Assembly (NCBI GenBank): GCA_964403175.1
Contig: CAYOFH010000003.1
Coordinates: 10,167-74,166 of the forward strand
DNA length: 64,000 bases
Direction: 5' to 3'
DNA from: Marinilabilia sp964403175
Lineage (GTDB): Bacteria > Bacteroidota > Bacteroidia > Bacteroidales > Marinilabiliaceae
The notes beneath the pieces are model-generated. The model ran no database searches and was not told the DNA's origin. It was given only the letters and a program-made list of their open reading frames with translations. The stretch's first letter is position 1. Each line of letters starts with the position of its first letter. Shown in pieces: positions 9,780 to 16,797 of the stretch. Both the position numbers and the translations under genes were made by a program.

Positions 9780-9869
9780 ATGCAAAAGAGTCCATCCTTA
9801 GCAATACTTGTATTAATCTTATTGTGCCTGCCACCGTTAAAGGAAATATTTCAATTCTTAAATGTCTGA
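9780..9869 (+). CDS. Possible 29-residue single-helix membrane peptide
   Basis: ATG to TGA frame 27 nt after the transporter stop, encoding MQKSPSLAILVLILLCLPP followed by a short polar end with K and E. The middle is a plausible transmembrane helix. No family was recognised, and a chance frame of this length is quite possible. It is listed because of its hydrophobic pattern and operon-like position. Confidence 0.22.
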   Translation: MQKSPSLAILVLILLCLPPLKEIFQFLNV

Positions 9870-9905
9870 TAATTCATACTTAATATTAGCGTAACATAGC
9901 ACCTT

Positions 9906-9913
9906 TACATTTG
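9906..9913 (+). promoter_or_regulatory. -7 box TACATTTG
   Basis: Perfect TAnnTTTG match 49 nt upstream of the small exported protein's ATG. No clear -33 element was seen. Confidence 0.55.
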
Positions 9914-9962
9914 TACCAACAATTAAAGGAAAAAGAAACTACAAACAAAAACATAAAGTGTT

Positions 9963-10313
9963 ATGAAAGCATTGATATTAAGTATCGCAATTTTGGCAGG
10001 CTCAATAGTGAACACATTCGCACTTACAGACAAGCCGGGAGAACCAGCTAAAGCCAATACCTGTATTTCAGGAGTTATTGTTGACCAGAATACAGGGGAG
10101 GCCCTGACAGGGGTTGAAGTTAAACTTAATGGAACTGACACAAAAACCTATACCGATTTTGACGGTAAATTTGTATTCAATCAGATTAAGCCTGGTAATT
10201 ATTCAGTTGAAGCAAAAATCATTTCTTACGAGCCTGTGGTCAGATCGATTAATGTTAATACCAATGAGCTGCATGCATTAAATCTGCAGCTGGATAATGT
10301 TGATGAAGAATAA
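9963..10313 (+). CDS. Small exported carboxypeptidase-regulatory-like (Ig-fold) protein
   Basis: 116 residues: a signal peptide (MKALILSIAILAGSIVNTFA) followed by one CarboxypepD_reg-like beta-sandwich, with ISGVIVDQNTGEALTGVEV, TYTDFDGKFVF and KPGNYSVEAKIISYE. In this phylum such domains normally form the N-terminus of SusC/TonB-dependent receptors; here the domain stands alone and the protein ends with an acidic tail. Predicted periplasmic; its partner is unknown. It is followed by a terminator-like hairpin, so it is probably monocistronic. Confidence 0.8.
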   Translation: MKALILSIAILAGSIVNTFALTDKPGEPAKANTCISGVIVDQNTGEALTGVEVKLNGTDTKTYTDFDGKFVFNQIKPGNYSVEAKIISYEPVVRSINVNTNELHALNLQLDNVDEE

Positions 10314-10474
10314 GCATTACAAGTTAATAACAATAGATCATTGGTTTTTTGGATATCAGTAGTCTATCATTGATCCTCAAAATCTTAATCAAAACAACCT
10401 TTGTGTTGTAAAAATATAATTCACAGGATTTTGATTAAACAATAACAGACTATTATAATACTAAAGTTATTGAG

Positions 10475-10506
10475 GGAGGACTGTTTTAAGGTCTTCCTTT
10501 TTTTTA
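10475..10506 (+). terminator. Hairpin plus T-run
   Basis: GGAGGAC pairs with GTCTTCC (one G-T pair) across a 9-nt loop and is followed directly by a run of ten T residues. It lies about 160 nt after the stop of the small exported protein. Confidence 0.7.
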
Positions 10507-10693
10507 TTACAGTTCACAAACCATTTATTAACACCCTCAACATAATGCGAAATATCCGCACCAGTGATAACATAGCTCTTAATAATTGATCTTCAACTCA
10601 ATTAATATCTACTTTCCGTATCAATATTTCCGTATTTTAGAACGCTCAACAAAAGAATCATAGAATAAATGTAATCGAAATTTCACCGCAAAG

Positions 10694-10724
10694 TTGCCTA
10701 TATGTAACTTTAATGTTAATTTTG
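10694..10724 (+). promoter_or_regulatory. Complete Bacteroidota promoter (-33 TTG, -7 TAATTTTG)
   Basis: TTG at 10694-10696, a 20-nt spacer, then a perfect TAnnTTTG (TAATTTTG, 10717-10724). This is one of the few promoters in the window with both elements. The transcript would start near 10731 and the ATG follows at 10786. Confidence 0.7.
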
Positions 10725-10785
10725 CGTTAACACATTTACAGGACAAGTTGGGAGGCTTTTGAAAACAACTCTTAAAACAAAGGCC

Positions 10786-11241
10786 ATGAAAAAGCTGATA
10801 TTATTATTCGCATTAGTAGTAACAGGCACTCTGTTGCATGCTCAACTTGTTGAAAAAGAAGGAGTATTCTACGATTTCAACAACAATCCTTACACCGGTA
10901 CTTATATCGAATATTTCCCTGATGGAAATATTCGCATTGAAATGCAGGTGGAAGATGGTAAAAAGAATGGTACCACAACTTATTTTTTTGAAAACGGTGC
11001 AAAAAAAGAGGTCCGAAAATTTAGTGACAACAAAATGGACGGAACCTGGATTACATGGGATGAAAACGGCACTAAAATAGCTGAAGCACGCTATAAAAAA
11101 GGGAAGAAAAATGGGAAATGGTACATCTGGGATGAAAACGGAACACTTCGGTATGAAATGGAATACATCGATGGTTCCAAAAGCGGAGTTTGGTCTATTT
11201 GGGACGAAAATGGAGATTTGATCAGTCAAAAAGAATTCTGA
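10786..11241 (+). CDS. Exported MORN-variant repeat protein (YwqK-like)
   Basis: 151 residues with a signal peptide (MKKLILLFALVVTGTLLHAQ) and five or so MORN_2 repeats of the type GTYIEYFPDGNI, GTTTYFFENGAK, GTWITWDENGTK, GKWYIWDENGTL and GVWSIWDENGDL. Such proteins are often auto-named YwqK-family antitoxin, but no toxin gene is adjacent, and the export signal argues against a cytoplasmic antitoxin. A structural or binding role in the periplasm is inferred. The frame is open to a TTG at 10759, but the signal peptide fixes the ATG at 10786. Confidence 0.82.
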   Translation: MKKLILLFALVVTGTLLHAQLVEKEGVFYDFNNNPYTGTYIEYFPDGNIRIEMQVEDGKKNGTTTYFFENGAKKEVRKFSDNKMDGTWITWDENGTKIAEARYKKGKKNGKWYIWDENGTLRYEMEYIDGSKSGVWSIWDENGDLISQKEF

Positions 11242-11347
11242 CTCTCTTAAAATATTGCCGCAAAAGGCTAGCCCGGATTTGACTGTTATTCAGGGAATTC
11301 AGTTGCCGTTTATGAGCATACCAAGACAATTTTTCTAAAGAAAAGAA

Positions 11348-11378
11348 AACCCGTACCTTATGGCTACGGGTTATTTTA
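11348..11378 (+). terminator. Hairpin terminator
   Basis: AACCCGTA pairs perfectly with TACGGGTT across a 9-nt loop and is followed by ATTTTATA. It lies 107 nt after the stop of the MORN-repeat gene. Confidence 0.65.
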
Positions 11379-11672
11379 TAACCATATGTTTATTTGGTTC
11401 ATTTCTAAATTAAATTGATGTCATAAACTATTTTCGCTTTCATTTGTCAATGATTTTTAAGAAAGTCCCCGGCTTTTTTATTTAAACCGACTATAAATTA
11501 ACCGTTTGAGTAGCGTGGAATTCATCCAATTTCATATATTTATACGTCAAAACATGCCCATTTCGACATAGATTGAATTGTATATGCCTATCATCCTCAT
11601 CCCAATTGTATTTAAAAATATTCAAATAATAAATATGGACTAATCATTGGCTAAAGATTATTCCACATTACT

Positions 11673-11680
11673 AAGGAGGA
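11673..11680 (+). promoter_or_regulatory. Strong Shine-Dalgarno (AAGGAGGA)
   Basis: Full anti-16S complement 5 nt before the ATG at 11686. It fixes this start over the TTG at 11647. Such sites are uncommon in this phylum and in this window. Confidence 0.8.
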
Positions 11681-11685
11681 CACCT

Positions 11686-12603
11686 ATGAAAAGAAGAGAT
11701 TTTCTGATAAAAGGAGCTGGTCTGGGACTGGCAGGAGCTTTAATCCCCAATTTTGGCGGATTAAACGCTGTGGGTTTACCCGCAGAAGAAGGGAAGTATG
11801 ACTTAGTTGCTGTACGTGGCGGTGAAGCAGCTGATATGTTTGAAAAAGCTATGGAATCCCTTGGAGGAATGGGAAAATTCGTAAAAAGCGGACAGAAAGT
11901 ACTGGTTAAACCAAATATTGGCTGGGATGTACCACCTGAAAGAGCAGGGAATACCAATCCGGATTTAATAAACCGAATTGTGAAAAGCTGTATGGATGCA
12001 GGAGCATCAGAAGTGGTGGTTTTTGATCATACCTGCGATCAATGGGATCGGTGTTATCGCAACAGCGGACTGGAGGAAGCAGCCCGAAGTGCAGGAGCCA
12101 AAGTAGTTCCCGGTAACAATGAATCAATGTATCGAGAAGTATCTATTCCTAAAGGGAAAAGACTTCAAAAAACCAAAGTACACCGCGAACTTATAGAAAC
12201 AGATGTATTTATAAATGTACCCATACTTAAACATCATGGTTCCACAACCGTTTCCCTGGCCATGAAAAACCTTATGGGGGTTGTCTGGGATCGTGGATTT
12301 TATCACGGCAACGACCTTAGTCAATGCATTGCGGATTTCCTTACCTATCGTAAACCGGATCTCAATATCATCGATGGTTACCGCATGATGACCCGCAACG
12401 GTCCCCGAGGAGTGTCAGTTTCTGATGTCGCAGATCTGAAAGCTCTGATCGCCGGAAAAGATATCGTGGCCGTGGATGCTGCAGCAACAATGATGTTTGG
12501 TGAAAAACCTCAGAATATTAACCATATCCGAATTGCGGATGAGATGGGACTGGGTACAATGAACCTCCAAAATGTTTCCATCAACCGCATAAAAATGACT
12601 TAA
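11686..12603 (+). CDS. Tat-exported DUF362 protein
   Basis: 305 residues. The N-terminus MKRRDFLIKGAGLGLAGALIP is a twin-arginine signal, implying folded export, often with a cofactor. The DUF362 core shows VLVKPNIGWD, NPDLINRIVKSCMDAGASEVVVFDH and the hallmark ILKHHGSTTVSLAMKNLMG. No ferredoxin cysteines are present in this copy, though family members are often fused to 4Fe-4S domains. The molecular function of the family is not established. The next gene encodes a fused membrane/periplasmic polyferredoxin, so the pair may form one redox unit; a terminator-like hairpin between them suggests separate or attenuated transcription. Confidence 0.85.
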   Translation: MKRRDFLIKGAGLGLAGALIPNFGGLNAVGLPAEEGKYDLVAVRGGEAADMFEKAMESLGGMGKFVKSGQKVLVKPNIGWDVPPERAGNTNPDLINRIVKSCMDAGASEVVVFDHTCDQWDRCYRNSGLEEAARSAGAKVVPGNNESMYREVSIPKGKRLQKTKVHRELIETDVFINVPILKHHGSTTVSLAMKNLMGVVWDRGFYHGNDLSQCIADFLTYRKPDLNIIDGYRMMTRNGPRGVSVSDVADLKALIAGKDIVAVDAAATMMFGEKPQNINHIRIADEMGLGTMNLQNVSINRIKMT

Positions 12604-12626
12604 CACTTTTCATCGTTTTTTACCTA

Positions 12627-12675
12627 ATTTCCCGGTTCCCGGAACTTTTTCACGGAAACCGGGAAATCATTTTAT
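12627..12675 (+). terminator. 11-bp stem terminator-like hairpin
   Basis: ATTTCCCGGTT (12627-12637) pairs with AACCGGGAAAT (12657-12667) across a 19-nt loop, followed by CATTTTA. It is 23 nt after the DUF362 stop. The T-run is weak. Confidence 0.6.
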
Positions 12676-12813
12676 ACTCAGGCATAGAAAGACATCTTGT
12701 GCTTAAAAAAACGGCATCTGTAAATTTCAAATTACATTTGAATTTATTCTCCCGGCAGCCAAGAGAAAAAAACTTGTAAAGTATTTGCCGATTGTCGTTT
12801 TTCTAAAACGATT

Positions 12814-12915
12814 GAAACGAGCATGGAGCTTTGATTTCTCAAATCTGCACAAAAGTGCATGAATAAAAGAATTGCGAGTTCCATCCGACCATAATAAATA
12901 AATTTTACAAGGATC
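12814..12915 (+). repeat. Dispersed intergenic repeat, copy R1
   Basis: Begins GAAACGAGCATGG, contains a TGCAC/GTGCA hairpin, then GAGTTCCATCCGACC...ATAAATTTTACAAGGATC. Its second half closely matches R2 (12916-13011). GTTCCATCC and GGATCGAAC can pair with one mismatch. Confidence 0.75.
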
Positions 12916-13011
12916 GAACGAGCATAACAATGTTTATCTCAAAAGAATATGTATAAGTTCTTGCATGTGAGTTCCATCCAATCTTACAAAATAAATTTTA
13001 CACGGATGAAA
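12916..13011 (+). repeat. Dispersed intergenic repeat, copy R2
   Basis: Tandem to R1. It shares a 24-mer (ATGTATAAGTTCTTGCATG...) with R3 at 23 of 24 positions, and AATAAATTTTACA with R1. The terminal GGATGAAA supplies the ATG of the next gene. Confidence 0.78.
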
Positions 13012-14619
13012 TTCTATAGTTTTCTCAAAAATAGCAGGGTAGTTCTTGCTTTGTTGATATTAATTCTCACCTTCATTCTGTTTATTGATCTGTATGAATG
13101 GATTCCCAGCGATACATTCAACACCATCCTTTATCTCCAGTTTATTCCTTCCCTCCTGCATTTTCTGACAGTCTTTTCACTTGCTACAGCCGGCGGTTTT
13201 TTACTGGTTTTGCTGTTGACATTTCTGACAGGACGAATTTACTGTTCAGTCATATGCCCATTGGGAATTTTACAGGATGTCATCAATAAAGCAGCTCGTT
13301 GGAAATCAAAAAAGAAAAGGTTCTTCAAATACAAGAAAGCACATCCCGTACTACGTTACACTTTTCTTGCCATCATGGCATTAGCCATCATTTTCGGAGC
13401 CGGATGGATTGTTACCTGGCTGGATCCATACAGTATAGCGGGCAGATCATTTACCTATTTATTTAAGCCTTTGACAGTATGGCTTAATAATATTGTCATA
13501 TCGCCTGTTTTACAGAATTTTGAAATCTATTCGGTATATCGTGTAAACTTAATGATGCCATACCTTCTGCCGGTTTTATTATCTTTAGTCACTATTGTTG
13601 CTATTGGCTATTTTGCCTGGAAACGCGGTCGCTTATTCTGCAATACTATCTGTCCGGTGGGTACGTTACTCGGGGTCGCTTCAAAATATAGTTTCCTGAA
13701 AGTACAATTTGATGTATCAACCTGTACCCGATGCGGAAGATGTGCAGGAGTCTGTAAAAGTGAATGCATCGATATCCGAAACTATTCTGTTGACCACAGC
13801 CGATGCGTGACCTGCTTCAATTGTCTGGACACCTGCCCTGAATTAGCCCTGTCTCTTCGTCCGGCATCCAATAAAACAAAGAGACCAATAGATTTCAAAG
13901 AAACAACAATGCAAACACAAAACAAACAGGAAACTACCGATAGTAATCGCCGGAAGCTCCTTGTTACTGGATTAGCTTTACTTACCGGAAGCCGCATCTA
14001 TGCCCTGAAAAAAAATAAACTTCCGGAAAATCAGAAAGATCTGAAAAGAAACAAGAAAGAATATCCCGTAACCCCCCCAGGTGCCGGCAATATAAAACGA
14101 TTCAATGACATTTGCACAGCATGTTCACTATGCGTGGCAGCTTGTCCTACAGGAGTTTTACAGCCATCTCTCACACATTACGGACTAGAAGGATTTATGC
14201 AACCCCATATGGATTATGCTACCCATTTTTGTAATTTTGATTGTACAAAATGTGGCGAAGTTTGCCCGACGGGTGCAATTCTGCCTCTTGCACTTGAAGA
14301 AAAACAATTAACACAAATGGGAAAAGCAGTTTTTGTAAAACAAAACTGCATTGTATATACTGATGAAACAGATTGCGGGGCCTGTTCGGAGCATTGTCCC
14401 ACAAAAGCGGTAAATATGGTGCCTTACAAAGATGGCTTACAAATTCCCGTAGTAGATCAATCTATTTGTATAGGTTGTGGAGCCTGTGAATACCCATGTC
14501 CTGTTCCCCAACCTTATAAAGCTATATATGTAAATGGTAATGCAGAGCACCAGCTTGCAAACAAACCTGATTTTGGTGAAAAACAAGAGGTAGATCATGA
14601 AGAGGATTTTCCTTTTTAA
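13006..14619 (+). CDS. Fused NapH-like membrane / NapG-like periplasmic polyferredoxin
   Basis: 537 residues. The N-terminal half has several membrane helices and the NapH/NosR/CcoG-type cysteine pairs CSVICP (C80, C84) and CNTICP (C212, C216), then two 4Fe-4S motifs (C240-C250 and C267-C277). A second region opens with a Tat-like RRKLLVTG and hydrophobic stretch (~315-332). It carries four more clusters of cysteines (C370-C380, C409-C420, about C448-C464, C488-C498), like NapG. It is expected to pass electrons from the membrane to a periplasmic acceptor; no Nap or Nos catalytic subunit is in the window. The longer frame from 12949 is encoded by the repeat, so the ATG at 13006 is preferred. 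Confidence 0.82.
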   Translation: MKFYSFLKNSRVVLALLILILTFILFIDLYEWIPSDTFNTILYLQFIPSLLHFLTVFSLATAGGFLLVLLLTFLTGRIYCSVICPLGILQDVINKAARWKSKKKRFFKYKKAHPVLRYTFLAIMALAIIFGAGWIVTWLDPYSIAGRSFTYLFKPLTVWLNNIVISPVLQNFEIYSVYRVNLMMPYLLPVLLSLVTIVAIGYFAWKRGRLFCNTICPVGTLLGVASKYSFLKVQFDVSTCTRCGRCAGVCKSECIDIRNYSVDHSRCVTCFNCLDTCPELALSLRPASNKTKRPIDFKETTMQTQNKQETTDSNRRKLLVTGLALLTGSRIYALKKNKLPENQKDLKRNKKEYPVTPPGAGNIKRFNDICTACSLCVAACPTGVLQPSLTHYGLEGFMQPHMDYATHFCNFDCTKCGEVCPTGAILPLALEEKQLTQMGKAVFVKQNCIVYTDETDCGACSEHCPTKAVNMVPYKDGLQIPVVDQSICIGCGACEYPCPVPQPYKAIYVNGNAEHQLANKPDFGEKQEVDHEEDFPF

Positions 14620-14647
14620 CCAAATCAGAGTAATCATAATAATGCAT

Positions 14648-14677
14648 AAAGGGCCGAAAATACGGCCCTTTTTTTTT
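14648..14677 (+). terminator. Strong intrinsic terminator
   Basis: AAAGGGCCG/CGGCCCTTT 9-bp stem, 6-nt loop and a T-run continuing to 14677, 28 nt after the polyferredoxin stop. Confidence 0.9.
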
Positions 14678-14695
14678 CAGGAAAATTTTAAATTG

Positions 14696-14748
14696 GGTCT
14701 GCTGAAAAAGAGAGCAGACCATTTTTGACTTTTTGCATTAAGTCAAAA
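14696..14748. other. Two adjacent stem-loops
   Basis: GGTCTGCT/AGCAGACC (14696-14703 with 14713-14720, followed by ATTTTTGACTTTTT) and TTTTGACTT/AAGTCAAAA (14723-14731 with 14740-14748). They could be a backup terminator or a terminator for the opposite strand, or a structured RNA. Confidence 0.55.
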
Positions 14749-14955
14749 GGTCATTGTGTACACCTGAAGATTGTATCAATATTTTCTAAATAACCAGCCA
14801 TTATAAAGTTTTGAGAAGAAAAGCATTCTTAATATTTATACCTGAACAAAATAGAGAGAAAAAAGGACCCTGTAAAAATTATCGGAAGAACTCAACCTTT
14901 TACAATTTAAGTTGTTGATTTAACAGTTAAGTGTTGAACCTTAAAATTTAATGTT

Positions 14956-15384
14956 ATGAGTACGCATAAATCATCAGCTATATGGAAAGGAAATCTTGCC
15001 AAAGGCACAGGAACCATGAATGTGGGAGAAGGCGCCTGGAAAGGAGATTTTTCAGCAAAATCGCGTTTTGAAGGTGGACAGGGAACCAGTCCAGAAGAAT
15101 TAATTGCTGCAGCACATGCAGGATGCTTTTCAATGGCTTTTTCACACGCTTTATCAGAAGCTGGTCATAATCCGGAAAGTATTGAAACAAAAGCTGAGGC
15201 TTCTATTGAAAAAGGAGATGACGGTTTCAGCATAACTAAAATACATTTGACTACCACAGGGAAAGTCCCGGGAATTGAAAAAGATGAATTTCTTAATATA
15301 GCAGAAGAGGCCAAAGAAAACTGCCCGGTTTCCAAAGCATTAAAACAAGGAGTGGCTATTTCATTGGATGCTTCACTGCTTTAA
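14956..15384 (+). CDS. osmC: OsmC-family peroxidase
   Basis: 142 residues, the usual length. Cytoplasmic thiol peroxidase that reduces organic hydroperoxides. The reactive cysteine is in AAHAGCFSMAFS (C57) and the resolving one in NCPVSKAL (C123). The N-terminal AIWKGNLAKGTGTM and GTSPEELIAAAHA are typical of OsmC proper rather than Ohr or YhfA. It stands alone between terminators and, with the neighbouring ferredoxin and dodecin-like protein, makes this stretch redox and stress oriented. Confidence 0.92.
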   Translation: MSTHKSSAIWKGNLAKGTGTMNVGEGAWKGDFSAKSRFEGGQGTSPEELIAAAHAGCFSMAFSHALSEAGHNPESIETKAEASIEKGDDGFSITKIHLTTTGKVPGIEKDEFLNIAEEAKENCPVSKALKQGVAISLDASLL

Positions 15385-15419
15385 GGTTAATTAAAAATAA
15401 AACATTACATTAATATTTA

Positions 15420-15447
15420 AAGGCTGCCAGCAACTGGCAGCTTTTTT
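15420..15447 (+). terminator. Intrinsic terminator after osmC
   Basis: GCTGCCAG/CTGGCAGC 8-bp stem with a 3-nt loop and a following T-run, 36 nt after the stop. Confidence 0.85.
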
Positions 15448-15588
15448 AATATCCAAATAACAATTCTTCATACTCTTCCCTTGACCTTTCGGATATCAAT
15501 TTGTATATTAATAGTAGTTAATTGGTTAAAACCGGAACCAAACATTCTTAATCCCGGTAATTAATTTTTAACTATAAATTTTACAATT

Positions 15589-15786
15589 ATGGCTATTAAA
15601 AAAGTATGGATTGAAGAAGGTTGTACCGCCTGTAACCTTTGTGTAGATATCTGTCCGGAAGTATTTGACTTACCAGATGATATGGCTATTGTCAGAGAGG
15701 GTGTTAATTATGATGATTATGCCGATGAAATTAAAGATGCAGCAGAAAGTTGCCCAGTAGAGGTTATCCAATACGAAGAAGCATAA
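15589..15786 (+). CDS. Single-cluster [4Fe-4S] ferredoxin
   Basis: 65 residues. Cysteines at 12, 15, 18, 22 and 55 (GCTACNLCVDICP and SCPVEV). The pattern matches monocluster ferredoxins of the Thermotoga/Bacillus type: C12, C15, C18 and C55 as likely ligands. C22 corresponds to one half of the disulfide found in some relatives, but its partner is absent. The protein is acidic, as expected for a soluble low-potential electron carrier. Its partner enzyme is not identifiable from the neighbours. The frame and start are unambiguous. Confidence 0.9.
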   Translation: MAIKKVWIEEGCTACNLCVDICPEVFDLPDDMAIVREGVNYDDYADEIKDAAESCPVEVIQYEEA

Positions 15787-15837
15787 AACTAAAATTATAT
15801 ATCTCCACTAACCTTAGTTATTTATAAATCATTTTCC

Positions 15838-15960
15838 TTATGAAACGAGCCCGGCAATATTTGCCATAAAAAAACATGTATAAGTTCTTGCATGCGAGTC
15901 TCATCCGACCTCTTAAGATGAAGTGAAGCTACCTACAGTAGCCCTGTTAGAGGATGAAAC
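15838..15960 (+). repeat. Dispersed intergenic repeat, copy R3
   Basis: Starts TTATGAAACGAGCCCGGCAA, containing the small hairpin GGCAA-TAT-TTGCC. It shares the ATGTATAAG...TTGCATG block with R2, then CATCCGACC, and ends GGATGAAAC (15952-15960). It lies between ferredoxin and dodecin genes. Confidence 0.72.
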
Positions 15961-16042
15961 AAATACTACTGGTGTTAGAATTTATGGTATTTGTGGTAAG
16001 ATTAATTAATTTCTGATTGTTGAATTCAAAAAACTAAGTATT

Positions 16043-16243
16043 ATGAAAATAGTTAAAGTAATTGAAGTAATTGCATCATCAGACAAAGGATTTACAGAAG
16101 CAACTCAAAATGCTGTTGCAGAAGCTTCTAAAACTGTTAAGAATATAAAATCTGTTTACATTAAAAACATGAACGCCAATGTAGAAAACAACAAAATTGT
16201 TTCCTACGCCGTCAATGCTCAAATATCATTTGAAATAGAATAG
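16043..16243 (+). CDS. Dodecin-like small protein lacking the flavin-stacking tryptophan
   Basis: 66 residues, dodecin fold by sequence: KVIEVIASSDKGFTEATQNAVAEASKTVKNI followed by beta-strands SVYIKNMNANVENNKIVSYAVNAQISFEIE. Dodecins form hollow dodecamers that store flavins; the stacking tryptophan expected at about position 37 is serine here. Flavin binding therefore may be lost or altered. It is a standalone gene between repeat R3 and a weak terminator-like repeat. The family call is firm from the overall pattern; the ligand is uncertain. Confidence 0.85.
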   Translation: MKIVKVIEVIASSDKGFTEATQNAVAEASKTVKNIKSVYIKNMNANVENNKIVSYAVNAQISFEIE

Positions 16244-16797
16244 GTTATTTCCTAAAATTTAGGTCTTAAATACCGGTTAACCTAAATAATGTCTGTAAAA
16301 GGATTTATTTTAGAAGGTTAACCGGATTTGTTTTTTAATCTGCTTTTTGCGGTGTTCAGAAGTTAAGCATCCTTTTTCCCCTGCAAACTGCCGAAATGTA
16401 CCTCCCGAGTAAAGAATATACTTCAGTTATCAGTAACTACTGGTTCTCCCTACTATCAAACCTATAGCTTATGCCCTTTGAAAAATCACATGTTACAAAG
16501 CGGTTCAAAACCTGCATCCACCTGTGATCAACAAGATATTTTATTAAACCGATAATAAACCATCACTTAACTTCCGTTAGAAATAGTTCCATACATCATG
16601 GGAACTTGCAATACTAAACCAAAACTAATGCCTCATGTAATATTTTTCTTCGTTTTTTGATTTAATTTCAGATTTATCCTTTTTCTCCTGCTCTGGAATG
16701 GTATAATTGAAAAATCAGGTTTTTAATAAACACCTAATCGGGTATCTTTGCAAGCATAAACAAATCCATCAAAGCCGTGGTATTTAATACTTCAAAT
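16244..16797. other. Intergenic region before hrpB
   Basis: 554 bp with no recognisable gene. It contains an 11-bp inverted repeat CCGGTTAACCT/AGGTTAACCGG (16273-16283 and 16315-16325) followed by ATTTGTTTTTT, possibly a terminator with a long loop, and the hrpB promoter box. The middle 400 bp show nothing convincing. Confidence 0.55.
16743..16750 (+). promoter_or_regulatory. -7 box TATCTTTG for hrpB
   Basis: Perfect consensus. The transcript would begin near 16757, giving a leader of about 40 nt to the ATG. A TTTTT stretch about 20 nt upstream may serve as -33. Confidence 0.68.

Larger units (their letters stand above)
10314..10785. other. Intergenic region with inverted repeat, terminator and promoter
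   Basis: 472 bp without a gene. It holds a 10-bp inverted repeat with a nested ACAAC/GTTGT stem (10385-10438), the terminator at 10475-10506, and the -33/-7 promoter at 10694-10724. The remaining sequence shows nothing recognisable. Confidence 0.6.
11242..11685. other. Intergenic region before DUF362 gene
   Basis: 444 bp without a gene. It contains the terminator at 11348-11378 and otherwise AT-rich sequence. No clear promoter box was recognised, although the following gene has an unusually strong ribosome binding site. Confidence 0.5.
12604..13005. other. Intergenic region carrying terminator and tandem dispersed repeats
   Basis: 402 bp: a terminator-like hairpin at 12627-12675, a short AT-rich stretch, then two adjacent copies of the dispersed repeat (12814-13011), the second reaching into the next gene's start. 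Confidence 0.7.
14620..14955. other. Intergenic region with three consecutive hairpins
   Basis: 336 bp without a gene. The first 130 bp hold three stem-loops (14648-14677, 14696-14720, 14723-14748). The rest is AT-rich, and no perfect -7 box for osmC was seen. Confidence 0.6.

Noticed and set aside
10786..11241. Antitoxin of a toxin-antitoxin pair (YwqK label)
   Set aside because: A signal peptide is present and no toxin-like gene adjoins, so the label is not supported.
12949..13005. N-terminal extension of the polyferredoxin from an upstream ATG
   Set aside because: The 19 extra codons are the dispersed repeat in translation; the hydrophobic N-terminus typical of the family starts at 13006.
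16273..16325. Firm intrinsic terminator after the dodecin gene
   Set aside because: The arms contain the self-palindrome GGTTAACC, so the repeat is ambiguous (direct and inverted), and the 31-nt loop is long. It is only mentioned in the gap entry.
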